Part shown: piece by piece, positions 37,968 through 46,829 of the stretch
How the letters are laid out: each line of letters begins with the position of its first letter
Position numbering within the stretch: position 1 is the stretch's first letter
From: Chitinispirillales bacterium ANBcel5
GTDB taxonomy: Bacteria; Fibrobacterota; Chitinivibrionia; Chitinivibrionales; Chitinispirillaceae
Assembly: GCA_029688955.1 (NCBI GenBank)
Contig: JARUKZ010000004.1
Coordinates: 109,818 to 173,817, forward strand
Length of the DNA: 64,000 bases
Reading direction: 5' to 3'
Translations under genes and position numbers: made by a program
The notes under the pieces: generated by a model
Database searches by the model: none
What the model was told of the DNA's origin: nothing
Seen by the model: only the letters and a program-made list of their open reading frames with translations

Positions 37968-38068
37968 GTGTTTTTTTCTGCATTTAAGGTGCAAAAAAAC
38001 CGTTGAAGGGAGAGCTCACAACAGCAACCCCTTTATTATTTGGGATAAAAAGCATTTGACTCTTGATT
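37968..38068 (+). repeat. Imperfect direct repeat, right of glycosyltransferase
   Basis: GTGTTTTTTTCTGCATTTAAG...ACCGTTGAA...CCTTATTATTTGGG aligns with 36455-36550 with several gaps. Confidence 0.5.
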
Positions 38069-38201
38069 CCGGTAATCTGAATATCCTAACTATGATACAG
38101 GTGTAAAGCTATATGATATCAACCTCTAACGCAATCAGCACACCCGATCTCATGACTGTTTCACTTAGGTGTATATCCAGGAAAGTACTACCATAAACAT
38201 A

Positions 38202-39134
38202 ATGTCACTACATAGCAAACAAACAAACTTTTGGTTAATTACCTGCTTTGTGTTCTTGTGGAACTCAGGCTTTATTGGTGCTGAGTATGGTTTGCCGTAT
38301 GCAAGAACATTTACCCTGTTGTTCTATCGCTATCTGGCCTTAACAGTGCTCATTTTTCTGTACTTGAATCTAAGAAAACGATTTATTTGGGTGGGATGGG
38401 GCTATGCCCGGAATCAAATGTTAATTGGTGTTCTTGCGCATGGGGTGTGGCTTTCATGTGTACTTATTGCCGTAGAGTATGGTGTGCCTTCAGGCATTGT
38501 AGCTCTTGTGGTTGCACTGCAGCCTCTGGCAACCGGAGCCTTGTCAGGGGTGGTAGTTGGCGAGCGAACGTCCTGGAATCAATGGCTGGGTTTGATTGTT
38601 GGATTCTTGGGAGTGGCTTTTACTGTGGTAGCACGAATAAATTTTCACGACTCCGCGGAGGTATTTGCCTGGTTTATTCCACTGGGTTCAGTTATCGCCA
38701 TAACAGCTGCCAGTCTTTTTCAACGAAAACTAAGCCTGAAAAAAGAGTATAGTACTGTTTCGAAAGGGGTATCGCTTTTCTATCAAAGCCTGGCAACAAC
38801 AGTAGCCGTGATTGTGCCTGCCATAGTAGTCGAGCGGTTATCAGTTGAATGGAGTCCGGTATTTGTTTCGGCATTACTATGGCTTGTTGTAGCGGTTTCA
38901 CTGGGTGCTTATATTGTAATGTGGGTATTGATTGACCGTATTGATGCCACCAAAGTCGCTTCACTGTTTTATCTTGGTCCGCCGGTTACCATGCTAATGA
39001 CATGGATAGCCTTTGGTGATACAGTACAGATAACCGATCTAATGGGATTAGCGATTGTGTTTGTGGGTGTTTTGGTGACATATCTGCGATATCCTGTGAT
39101 ATCAAAGCCAAAGACCGTGCGCTACAGGAGATAA
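38202..39134 (+). CDS. EamA-family (DMT superfamily) transporter
   Basis: About 310 residues from the ATG at 38202, which starts directly before the first membrane helix; an upstream in-frame GTG at 38169 would add eleven polar residues. Ten hydrophobic helices are visible in two repeats, each an EamA unit. The first has FLWNSGFIGAEYGLPYARTF; the second starts near SLFQRKLS. Internal features include ALQPLATGALSGVVVGE near 105-120 and YLGPPVTMLMTWIAFGD near 270-285. Members export amino acids or small metabolites. It is followed after three bases by a second membrane protein. Confidence 0.85.
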   Translation: MSLHSKQTNFWLITCFVFLWNSGFIGAEYGLPYARTFTLLFYRYLALTVLIFLYLNLRKRFIWVGWGYARNQMLIGVLAHGVWLSCVLIAVEYGVPSGIVALVVALQPLATGALSGVVVGERTSWNQWLGLIVGFLGVAFTVVARINFHDSAEVFAWFIPLGSVIAITAASLFQRKLSLKKEYSTVSKGVSLFYQSLATTVAVIVPAIVVERLSVEWSPVFVSALLWLVVAVSLGAYIVMWVLIDRIDATKVASLFYLGPPVTMLMTWIAFGDTVQITDLMGLAIVFVGVLVTYLRYPVISKPKTVRYRR

Positions 39135-39137
39135 AAA

Positions 39138-39944
39138 GTGCAAAAGTATAAAAGCAAAGAGTTAAGATTTATTACTGCAGTACTGATCATTGGATATCTT
39201 ATCGGTACCATGACCCACGTTATACACTTTTTAGAAGTTGTAAGATTGGGTTTTGAAAATTCAGCCCAAGCAAATGGTGTATCACTACTTGTTAATGGAT
39301 ACTGGCTCTCTTTAACTATTATTAATCCGTTTATTGCATTCCTACTATTCAAAAAGACTAAAACAGGCGTGCTTTTAGCGTTTATTAATATTGTAATCAA
39401 TGTTATGGTTAATTCAAGTATTCAAATCGCATCTTTGTCTGTTATTACTCTCTACACGGTGTATGAGGCATTAGGAAATATCTATAATGGTTTGCAAATA
39501 GCTTTACTGGTATTTTCTACTTTTACCTTACCCCTCTTTTTTTTAAAGCCTAACCACACTTCATCACGAAGCTCTAATTATCTTCTATTTTTCAATTTTA
39601 TTCCAGTGATTGCACTTACAATAGGTCTTCTAATTCATCTGGCCGGATTACTTACTTTGATACGGAATTTTGAATCACTTTGGTTTCTTTGGGTACATGT
39701 TTTAATGGCTATAGTTACTACCGGATTAATGTATGCATTATGGAAACGAATAAGATTAGGTTATATTCTTGGAATTATTGCTTTTAGCTTTTTGGGACTT
39801 CTTCAGGCTGGATTTGCCGGTGCGATTTTTATTGGATTTGATTATTCTTTTACTTTAGCAATGGCTATTACCATTTCAATTTGCTGTTTATCTGTTTCTT
39901 CACTACTAATGAGGAGGGAGAAGAATAGTGAGATAGTGTCCTGA
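39138..39944 (+). CDS. Polytopic membrane protein of unknown function
   Basis: A 268-residue protein starting with GTG three bases after the transporter stop, so the two are co-translated. About eight hydrophobic helices are visible, with a polar loop near 150 (KPNHTSSRSSN). A His in the first helix pair (THVIHFLEV) stands out. No family was recognised. Coupling to the EamA gene suggests an accessory function or simple co-regulation. Confidence 0.65.
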   Translation: MQKYKSKELRFITAVLIIGYLIGTMTHVIHFLEVVRLGFENSAQANGVSLLVNGYWLSLTIINPFIAFLLFKKTKTGVLLAFINIVINVMVNSSIQIASLSVITLYTVYEALGNIYNGLQIALLVFSTFTLPLFFLKPNHTSSRSSNYLLFFNFIPVIALTIGLLIHLAGLLTLIRNFESLWFLWVHVLMAIVTTGLMYALWKRIRLGYILGIIAFSFLGLLQAGFAGAIFIGFDYSFTLAMAITISICCLSVSSLLMRREKNSEIVS

Positions 39945-39960
39945 TATATGCTTACTATCT

Positions 39961-40479
39961 CTCTTGTCTAAAATAGGATAAATAACGGTAGAAGTTAAAT
40001 ACTTGAACAATGCACACTGAAGGAACTCTTGTCCCTACGGGGAGGTTCGGTTTATATTTTTGGAGCTGAGAGGAAACTATTTAAGAGAATGATTTAAACA
40101 CAGAGGGCACAAAGAGCGCATTTGTATCCCAAGTTTTAATATTCAGTTTTTCGGTAGCTGGTTTTGAACGAAAACAAACCCGATCAGACAAACAATTGCT
40201 CAATGGTGTTCGCTTCACACACGTCTTCCATTGCGTTCAAGCGGGCACCTGGGCAAATAGGAGGAATAGGTCGATTATCGATTGTACTCATCCTCTCCTT
40301 TTTAACTTATATTAATTCTGGATATTACTATTTCACCGGACCCGGTTAATAAAAAAGGCATTATAGAAGAATTTGTGGGTAAAAAGGTAGTTAGATGTTT
40401 ATAAGTGAAAAAGATAATGTATTGACCGGGAGGGTGAACGGCAGTGAGCCCTTAGAAAAACTATGGAAAAAGGGATCCG
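39961..40479. other. Intergenic region with repeat traces
   Basis: CTCTTGTCTAAAATAGGATA at 39961-39980 matches the left end of the element at 51350-51370 with one difference. AACACAGAGGGCACAAAGAG near 40097-40116 is related in inverted form to 51465-51500 (GCTCTTTGCGTTCTCTGCG). An open frame at 40164-40349 has no recognisable product. Confidence 0.5.
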
Positions 40480-40595
40480 CCCCAATCACTGGCGAATGAG
40501 TGCTTTCGCCGGTCCTTCCCCAAGGGCCAATTGTCTGAGTCCTCGAGTTTTGGCCCCTCCCCGGCGAAAGTGCGAATGGGAGAGCCAGTGTGGGG
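40480..40595. repeat. Long nested palindrome (cruciform-forming)
   Basis: Four arm pairs lie in perfect nested order: CCCC 40480-40483 with GGGG 40592-40595; CACTGGC 40487-40493 with GCCAGTG 40584-40590; CTTTCGCCGG 40503-40512 with CCGGCGAAAG 40561-40570; GGCCAA 40525-40530 with TTGGCC 40550-40555. The stretch is distinctly GC-richer than its surroundings. Confidence 0.85.
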
Positions 40596-40611
40596 CTCCA
40601 GGCGTTCTTTG

Positions 40612-40643
40612 CCTACTTTCTTTGGCCTTGGAAAGAAAGTAGG
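40612..40643. repeat. 12-bp perfect hairpin next to the palindrome
   Basis: CCTACTTTCTTT and AAAGAAAGTAGG around an 8-base loop. Hairpins with this CTACTTTCTTT theme occur dispersed in many bacterial genomes as REP-like sequences (general knowledge). Nothing else is seen up to 40812. Confidence 0.8.
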
Positions 40644-40812
40644 TCGCCGAAGGCCCTCCGAGCCGATGCCCTGAGAGGCGAGTTCTTGATTGTGACAGTG
40701 AGAAAACACTATTGCTTTTGATGATAAAACTTTCAAACACACGCTATATCAAAGTTTTGGGATGCATCTACTTCCATAACCAACCCACAAATTTTCCAGA
40801 AGAGCCATAAAA

Positions 40813-41037
40813 ATGAAAGTAAAAATAATAGGAATTGATATACCATCGCCTGATAAATTTCCATTTGAGGAACACATTAAACTTCTCGATAATAATATTC
40901 TAATACTTGAAAACCTTACTAATCTTGAACCTTTGCTGAAGGTTAGTAAATTCGACCTTTTTGCTTTCCCCTTAAAGATTCATGCCGAAGCATCCTTAGT
41001 ACGGGCTGTTGCTAAGATTAGTTGCAATCAAGATTAA
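40813..41037 (+). pseudogene. C-terminal fragment of a cyclase/kynurenine-formamidase-like hydrolase
   Basis: Seventy-four residues reading IGIDIPSPDKFPFEEH, then LILENLTNLEPL, then FPLKI and VRAVA. These match the last third of the metal-dependent cyclase family. The His-x-Gly-Thr-His metal motif of the N-terminal part is absent, so the piece is a 5'-truncated remnant. It lies directly after the palindromic island. Confidence 0.7.
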
Positions 41038-41122
41038 GTGTGCTTTGGGTGATAACAAACCAGCGCGATCGAGCATTATTTATTTTACCAGTAGGACCAT
41101 TCAATAACAAGCGGTGAAAACA

Positions 41123-41548
41123 ATGGATATAAATATTATTAAATGTTCAAAGAAAGATAGTGAATACCTCGAAAACAAACTTGTATCCTATAATTCAAGT
41201 AAAGTCGCTTTTACTCAAGACACTCCTTTTATACACATGAACTATAAAATTGATTCCGATGGTAAAATTATTGCTGGAATCAAAGCTGTCCTTTATGCCT
41301 GGAATTGTCTGTTTATTGACCTGCTATTTGTAGAAGAAAAATACAGGTATCAGGGCTATGGAAAGAAACTACTGAATTATATTGAAATAGAGGCAAAAAA
41401 ACATCAATGCCATCTCATCCACTTAGATACTTTTGATTTTCAGGCAAAAGACTTTTATTTGAAGAATGGTTTTGAAGTATTTGGTATACTTCCAGACTGT
41501 CCCAAAGGGCATACGAGATATTATATGAAAAAAACACTAGTGAGATAG
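41123..41548 (+). CDS. GNAT-family N-acetyltransferase
   Basis: About 141 residues from the ATG at 41123 (a GTG at 41114 is also in frame). The acetyl-CoA-binding pyrophosphate loop is YRYQGYGKKLLNYIE near 76-90, following a strand LFIDLLFVEEKYR; a C-terminal AKDFYLKNGFEVFG segment completes the fold. Acetyl acceptor unknown. No strong ribosome binding site is visible. Confidence 0.82.
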   Translation: MDINIIKCSKKDSEYLENKLVSYNSSKVAFTQDTPFIHMNYKIDSDGKIIAGIKAVLYAWNCLFIDLLFVEEKYRYQGYGKKLLNYIEIEAKKHQCHLIHLDTFDFQAKDFYLKNGFEVFGILPDCPKGHTRYYMKKTLVR

Positions 41549-41658
41549 TGGATGATGGCGCAAAGTTCTCATCATAAGAGTATAGATATAAGTGCAAGGT
41601 TCGTGTTATTGTACAGTTATTGCAGTAATGAATGGTAACTTTAAGTAAGGGGAACAGG

Positions 41659-42078
41659 TTGAAACAGAAAAACAAAATACTTTTCACGCTTGTAGCTTTT
41701 ATGGTGGCTGGAGCTGTTATTGTAGCAGTAACGGTATTTTCATTTATTCGAAGGGCTGAAACAGATCTCGGGAAGATGAATTCTATGGTAATCGAGGATG
41801 TGGATCTTTCCACCATTGAGAATGGTACTTATTTCGGGGAGTTTGAAGCGTTCCCGATTACTGCCAGGGTTGAGGTTACCGTAAATGACGGAGCAATAAG
41901 TGCCATAACAATACTCCAACACAGAAGCGGCCGTGGTGGTCCTGCCGAAAAGATCACCGATCGGGTAATCGAGGCGCAATCACTTGAGGTTGATACGATA
42001 ACCGGAGCTACCCTTAGCAGCAAAGTACTACAGTTTGCCATAATGGCTGCTCTGCAATCGGGCAGAGGACAGGAGTGA
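41659..42078 (+). CDS. Membrane-anchored FMN-binding-domain protein
   Basis: About 139 residues if translation starts at the TTG at 41659, which is preceded by AAGGGG at ideal spacing; an ATG at 41632 adds nine residues. One N-terminal hydrophobic helix is followed by a single FMN_bind domain: ENGTYFGEFEA near 56-66, then DTITGATLSS with the exact Asp-x-x-Thr-Gly-Ala-Thr pattern that ApbE flavinyltransferase modifies in related proteins. It should carry a covalent FMN outside the cytoplasm and pass electrons. No redox partner or ApbE is encoded next to it. Confidence 0.78.
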   Translation: MKQKNKILFTLVAFMVAGAVIVAVTVFSFIRRAETDLGKMNSMVIEDVDLSTIENGTYFGEFEAFPITARVEVTVNDGAISAITILQHRSGRGGPAEKITDRVIEAQSLEVDTITGATLSSKVLQFAIMAALQSGRGQE

Positions 42079-42171
42079 TAATGATCAGAAAAGCAAATTA
42101 AAATACCGCAACATGGGAAACATGATGAATTCACAACAAGTCTGTGTACCACAAATTAACCGTAGATGCGA

Positions 42172-42306
42172 ATGAACGAAAAAAAGTACGCAAACAGGAT
42201 AACCCTTATCAGACATGGAAAACCTAGGGCTCATGAGAAGTATTCTCCTTTTCGTGTTGTTTCAGGTAATGATATGGAAGAATTCATAAGCTCATGGAAC
42301 ACGTCC
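42172..42306 (+). pseudogene. N-terminal fragment of a histidine phosphatase
   Basis: About 45 residues with RITLIRHGKPRAHEKYSPF, the phosphohistidine RHG motif of the phosphoglycerate-mutase superfamily. The rest of the domain is missing; near 42300 the sequence switches into the DUF438 remnant on the opposite strand. Confidence 0.65.
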
Positions 42307-42309
42307 TCC

Positions 42310-42605
42310 TGGGGCATCCCTTCTTCAATAAGTTACTGCTCTATCTTGGAGATCTCTGAAGCATCGATATCTTGAATAAGCTCCTTAAAAAGGCGTTTTA
42401 CACTCCTTATATCTGCCCCGGCGTGAAGGTCACGGAATACCTCCTTTAAGATCTCGTGGCGAGCCTGTGAATCGGTGATGCCCTCAAAGGTGGTGAAACG
42501 GGTAACACTCTCTCCTGTTTCCTTCTCTATTTTTAGGGCGATTTTTTCGATAAGTTCATATTTAAGATAATCGATTGCTATAGTTAAAATTTCTTGTAAG
42601 ACCAA
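42310..42605 (-). pseudogene. DUF438-like fragment with in-frame stop
   Basis: From a TTG at 42605, residues read RHEILKEVFRDLHAGADI and LIQDIDASEISKIEQ, then a TAA, then in the same frame LIEEGMPQEDV. This continues the DUF438 pattern past the stop, so the gene is broken. DUF438 is usually the first domain of PAS/hemerythrin sensor proteins. The downstream part is replaced by the histidine phosphatase fragment. Confidence 0.65.
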
Positions 42606-43030
42606 AGCAAATTGTATTCTAATAGATCTACTTACTATAAGAACAATTAATCAAGCTTACAAAATGTTAGTAAGTGCATGGTATTTGGTACGGTTTATTA
42701 CAAGTATTAGCTTTTAGGCTTAATGAGCAAAATTATTTTGAGGGAATATCTAGGCAAAACAAAAACATATAAGATTAAGATATTTTTTTATTTGAGACAT
42801 TTCTCAATAGAAAATAAAAACCATTTTTGATCTTTTTTGATTGGTTATAGAACGTACTGATTAAGTGTTCTTTGTTTTTGGCAGGTGTTTCAGAAATTGA
42901 AACACTATTTTTACTGTTTACATTTATAGCAGTTAGTATAAAACATATATTATGGTTTGCTTGGGCCAAAAGCAATGAATCTTATGTCTACCTATTAAAC
43001 CTGATATCTATACTGACAAGGAGCTTTTAA
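42606..43030. other. AT-rich intergenic region, no gene seen
   Basis: No credible coding frame or repeat recognised. The AAGGAG ribosome binding site of the dockerin lipoprotein lies at its right end. Confidence 0.4.
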
Positions 43031-44218
43031 ATGAACAAAAAAATTATATCTGTAATATTGGTTATGGGAGGAATATTTCTGAACAGTTGTTCAACAGATA
43101 ATATTATATCACCAACCGATCAAAATATCAAACAAGAGGGTAGCCTTCCCCACTGGGCTCGTACTGTCACTTTTAGAAGTGGTCATGAAGTTCCAGGCGT
43201 TGGGCGTACACGATTTCTTATTGAAGGCGAGGAGTACTTTCTAAAAGGTAAAGAGATAAATTCAAATGGAGTTGTTTCTCAGGAAGGTAATTATACCAAT
43301 ACATGGAACGAAGCCGGACAACTTCGAACTGCAGTACTTAGATTTAAGATAACGAGCAACACTGTTTATAATGAGCATGATGAACCCTCTTTTGGAAGGC
43401 CGGGGCAGATTCGCATTGATATTTTGCAAAACGACTTATATTATGCTGATGCAATTGATATTTGGAGAGATCCATCCAGTGCCTTTTATGATCCTGTAAA
43501 AATTTCTGATCTGAAGTTTTCTACTGTTATTTCTACACCAGAAACAGATATGTTTTACGAGATGACTCCCCAGCTTAAGTATGTTGAAGTGAATAAAAAC
43601 TATAGTGCTAAACCTTTAATTAGTGCGGTAGCTTCAGGAATCGAGCCTGTTTTTGGGACTGTAAATTCTATATTTAATATATTCACAAACACTATATCTA
43701 TTACAGAAAAAGAAAGAGAGAATGGTACTATAAAACTATATGATTCTTATAATAAAACATATAGTAAAGTCAAAAGAAATAATTATATTATTAGGCAAAT
43801 AGGGTACGATGTTGTAGGGCCATTACGTAGACCCCAAGGGAAAAATATAGATGTAGATTATGCTGGATTCACTTATAAAGTAACCTCCCCTACTGATGGT
43901 TATGTAAGATCCGGAAGAAGAAATGTTCGACATGACATTCATTTTACTATCGAGTACAGTAACAGCCAGGTTAAAGACCGTTTGTTGTTCCACCATTCAT
44001 ATGAAACAGGTGGGAATACAATCATGTTCGGAGATGTAAATAATGACGGAGTAATTGATTCAAACGATTTGGTTATACTAAAACGTTATCTCCTGGAGAT
44101 TCCAGTAGCTATTAATTTAGCAGCTGCTGATCTTAATGGAGACGGAATAGTTGATTCAACCGATTATGTCATTTTAAAAAGGTATATACTTGAACAAATA
44201 CCTTCTCTTCCTCTTTAA
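43031..44218 (+). CDS. Lipoprotein with C-terminal type I dockerin
   Basis: A 395-residue protein with a lipoprotein signal (hydrophobic core, LNSC lipobox, Cys20). The central part (about 30-330) has no recognisable family. The end (about 333-392) is a type I dockerin: two calcium-loop repeats, GDVNNDGVIDSND and ADLNGDGIVDSTD, each followed by YVILKRY-type helix. Dockerins bind cohesins to assemble multi-enzyme complexes on cell surfaces or secreted scaffolds. No cohesin is in the window. A lipid-anchored dockerin would recruit a cohesin protein to the membrane. AAGGAG precedes the ATG. Confidence 0.8.
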   Translation: MNKKIISVILVMGGIFLNSCSTDNIISPTDQNIKQEGSLPHWARTVTFRSGHEVPGVGRTRFLIEGEEYFLKGKEINSNGVVSQEGNYTNTWNEAGQLRTAVLRFKITSNTVYNEHDEPSFGRPGQIRIDILQNDLYYADAIDIWRDPSSAFYDPVKISDLKFSTVISTPETDMFYEMTPQLKYVEVNKNYSAKPLISAVASGIEPVFGTVNSIFNIFTNTISITEKERENGTIKLYDSYNKTYSKVKRNNYIIRQIGYDVVGPLRRPQGKNIDVDYAGFTYKVTSPTDGYVRSGRRNVRHDIHFTIEYSNSQVKDRLLFHHSYETGGNTIMFGDVNNDGVIDSNDLVILKRYLLEIPVAINLAAADLNGDGIVDSTDYVILKRYILEQIPSLPL

Positions 44219-44328
44219 GCTTTTGTACTTATTATTGCATTATCCTGATATTTGTTTGCTAAACATATAGAATGTAAATGAGTATCAGGATGTATCATTT
44301 CATGGAAAATGTGTATAATACATCTAAA

Positions 44329-45147
44329 CTACATCTCCTCCATAATGCACTTACCGCTTCCCGCTTTTGTCTCCCATTTCCAGGTATCAATTATCTGAAG
44401 CTTACCATTTTTACCTGTTTTTAATGTATCGTAAGCATTACCACTGTTTTTCTCTCCATTACAATTTACCTGGATGTAATGAAAAACGAACCTGTCCCCG
44501 TCAATGTAGCCGGTTAATTCGCCTTCCTTTATTTTTCCCCCTTCATAATAACCCACCACCAGTTCATCATTCTGGAAAAACGTGAAAATAGTTTCTTCAT
44601 TGACCTCTGCTCCCGGGCCTGAATTCTCAACTACAGTGAATCGTCTGTTGTGTAAGTTCACCATTGATTTTGAGCTAGTCTTTTTAAGCATTCTGGCCAT
44701 GTGATAGAAGTCGAGCGTACATTTGCCATCAAGAGGTATCTGGCAACTATTTAGAGTTTTGTAATTTCTTCCTTCGTAAAACTGTTGAGCTGGTATGGCA
44801 GCGTGAAGAACAAGAAATTCAAACCCATTATCCCGTGCCCTGTCCTCAAGTACATTCATAATTTTACTTCCAATACCCCTGCCCTGAAACTTCGGAGATA
44901 TAAAAACACGTTTAATAGTTCTTCTTACCAGCATGCCGGTGCCAACAATTTGATCATCCAATGTGAATACAACGGCAAAACCTTCTTCTATATCATTTAT
45001 TACATTTTCCTTTGATTGGTATTGAATGAAAAAATCGATTGCTGGCTGAGGGTAATATCTGCTATAAGAATGTCGGGTTGTTTTATGAATCAGCTCAAGC
45101 ACCTCCTCGGTATCCCGGGGCTGTATCTTTCGTATCTGTTCTTTCAT
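44329..45147 (-). CDS. GNAT acetyltransferase fused to an N-acetylglutamate-synthase-like C-terminal domain
   Basis: A 272-residue two-domain protein. Residues 1-155 form a GNAT domain (ISPKFQGRGIGSKIMNVLE near 87-105 is the acetyl-CoA loop). Residues about 165-272 (NRRFTVVENS, VGYYEGGKIKEGELTGYID, WKWETKAGSGKCIMEEM) resemble the small beta-rich proteins often annotated as n-acetylglutamate synthase, which stand alone elsewhere. AAGGA precedes the ATG. The fusion suggests a functional link between the two folds. The small-domain annotation is itself poorly proven. Confidence 0.75.
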   Translation of the reverse strand: MKEQIRKIQPRDTEEVLELIHKTTRHSYSRYYPQPAIDFFIQYQSKENVINDIEEGFAVVFTLDDQIVGTGMLVRRTIKRVFISPKFQGRGIGSKIMNVLEDRARDNGFEFLVLHAAIPAQQFYEGRNYKTLNSCQIPLDGKCTLDFYHMARMLKKTSSKSMVNLHNRRFTVVENSGPGAEVNEETIFTFFQNDELVVGYYEGGKIKEGELTGYIDGDRFVFHYIQVNCNGEKNSGNAYDTLKTGKNGKLQIIDTWKWETKAGSGKCIMEEM

Positions 45148-45335
45148 AGTAGTATCCTTGGATGCTTACCGGCTTTGAGTGTTAATGTGAATCAATGTTT
45201 CAATATACGTTTTTACCGTATTGAAGCGAATGCCTAAACAATCCTGCCAGTTGCCCATCAAAACGTAAGCATTTAAGGGATCTACTTCTGCTAAAAAACG
45301 CCGAATAAAGAGTGCATTTCAATTTGTGTAATCAA

Positions 45336-45357
45336 TTCTTGATATTTTTGGCAAGAA
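45336..45357 (+). promoter_or_regulatory. Dyad upstream of Rrf2 gene, possible operator
   Basis: TTCTTG (45336-45341) and CAAGAA (45352-45357) separated by 10 bases, 47 bases before the Rrf2 start. Rrf2 regulators often autoregulate through dyads of this size, but no consensus is matched. Confidence 0.3.
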
Positions 45358-45404
45358 AAAGTTATTTTGTTCACAAAAAAGGTGAATAATAAAGGAAGAT
45401 ATGT

Positions 45405-45827
45405 ATGAAGCTTTCAACCCGGTGTGAGTACGGGGTGCGTGCTATGGTCTGGATCGCTCAGGGATACTCTAAGGGTGCAGTCAGGAAAAAGGATATTCTT
45501 GAAAACGATCCCATACCGGAATCCTATTTGGAGAATCTGTTAACCACATTACGTACCTGTGGATTTTTGCATACAAAGCGTGGTGTTGGGGGGGGGTATG
45601 CTCTTACCCGTCCGCCGTCTCAAATAACCATGTTACAGATTGTGGAAGCGCTGGATGGTGCCCTTGTGCCCCGGGAATGTGTGCTTAATCATGCGATTTG
45701 TGATAGGAGTGAATCCTGTTTTCTGCGTGAAAGCTGGAACTCTATGTATGCGGCGGTTCAAAAAACTCTGGGGGGGATCACTTTGCAGGATCTCGTCAAA
45801 AAAAGTGGGGCAGGTAAGCAGGGGTAA
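45405..45827 (+). CDS. Rrf2-family transcriptional regulator
   Basis: A 140-residue DNA-binding protein. The winged helix occupies 1-80 (MKLSTRCEYGVRAMVWIA start; GFLHTKRGVGGGYALTRP wing). Three cysteines, Cys92, Cys99 and Cys105, lie in the loop used by IscR/NsrR-type members to bind an iron-sulfur cluster, so redox or NO/sulfur sensing is plausible. It sits 168 bases upstream of the FNT channel and asrABC genes, its likely targets. AAGGAAG precedes the ATG. Confidence 0.9.
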   Translation: MKLSTRCEYGVRAMVWIAQGYSKGAVRKKDILENDPIPESYLENLLTTLRTCGFLHTKRGVGGGYALTRPPSQITMLQIVEALDGALVPRECVLNHAICDRSESCFLRESWNSMYAAVQKTLGGITLQDLVKKSGAGKQG

Positions 45828-45995
45828 CCTGAAGCCATAAGGAGAGCGAATCAGAGGTCGAGGGTAAAGTTCTGGCTTGGTATTAGCAGTGTACGGTAAT
45901 TGTTCACAAAGTCTGTGAAAAATAGGGGCGGGGTTTAGAAAACGTTAAAGTATTCATGATGCAGTCTGTAGAATCATAAACTAAAGGTGGTTAAG

Positions 45996-46829
45996 ATGGT
46001 GGAACAATCGGTCGAAGCTTTTGCGAATATGGCGGTGAAAAAGCGTGATTTCGCAAAAAAGTCTCCTTTGCGCTATTTCCTTCTCTCGATGATGGCCGGG
46101 GTGTATGTAGGTTTTGGAATAATATTGATTTTTACCATTGGGGCCCCACTCAGTGAGCACGGGTCAGCGTTTGTGAGAGTTGTGATGGGAGTTTCTTTCG
46201 GTGTGGCACTTACATTGGTTATTTTTGCCGGTTCCGAACTTTTTACCGGTAATAATATGATCCTTACCATAGGGAGTCTCTCAAGGAAAGTAAAGTGGGC
46301 TGAAAGTGTCAGGTTGTGGACTTTTTGTCTGCTTGGAAATCTGGCGGGTTCTCTTCTACTGGCGTGGGTATTTGTAGAGAGCGGACTTGGCCGTAATGAA
46401 TCTACTGCTCAGTTTATTGCGCTTACCTCTCAGGCAAAGTCGGCAGTTCCCTTTACCGAGCTGTTCTTAAGAGGAATATTATGTAATATGCTGGTATGTC
46501 TTGCAGTTTGGACAAGCGGCAGGACTTCAAATGATGGAGCTAAAGTGTTTCTTATCTTCTGGTGTCTGTTTGCGTTTATCGGGGCAGGCTTTGAGCACAG
46601 CATTGCAAATATGACACTCATTGGAGTTACCCTCTTTTTACCTGACATAGCACTGGGAGAGGCACTCGCAGGGTTTGCTGCCAATCTTATCCCTGTCACG
46701 CTTGGAAATTTTGTGGGTGGAGCGGTTTTCATTGGCGCCGCTTATTGGTATATTGCTTCAGTTCCTTCAGTTAAAACCGCTGTAACATCAGAGAAAAGGT
46801 TAGCAAATGAATCGATTGCTAAAGAATAA
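45996..46829 (+). CDS. FNT-family anion channel, probably hydrosulfide/sulfite
   Basis: About 277 residues from the ATG at 45996 (AAAGGTGG six bases upstream; an earlier GTG overlaps that site). Six hydrophobic helices with a broken-helix signature FAGSELFTGNNMI near 80-92 mark the formate/nitrite transporter family. The stop overlaps asrA by 23 bases. A FNT-family member next to asrABC in Clostridioides difficile is a known hydrosulfide channel, so export of HS- or import of sulfite is more likely here than formate. Formate or nitrite transport cannot be excluded. Confidence 0.85.
   Translation: MVEQSVEAFANMAVKKRDFAKKSPLRYFLLSMMAGVYVGFGIILIFTIGAPLSEHGSAFVRVVMGVSFGVALTLVIFAGSELFTGNNMILTIGSLSRKVKWAESVRLWTFCLLGNLAGSLLLAWVFVESGLGRNESTAQFIALTSQAKSAVPFTELFLRGILCNMLVCLAVWTSGRTSNDGAKVFLIFWCLFAFIGAGFEHSIANMTLIGVTLFLPDIALGEALAGFAANLIPVTLGNFVGGAVFIGAAYWYIASVPSVKTAVTSEKRLANESIAKE

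Noticed and set aside
40164..40349. Short frame, and a possible integron attC-like stretch (AACAATTGCTCAA then GTTCAAGCGG)
   Set aside because: No paired core sites or integrase could be found; the resemblance is too short.
40461..40742. Two overlapping minus-strand frames of 84 and 93 residues
   Set aside because: They lie entirely across the nested palindrome and hairpin; no family signal.
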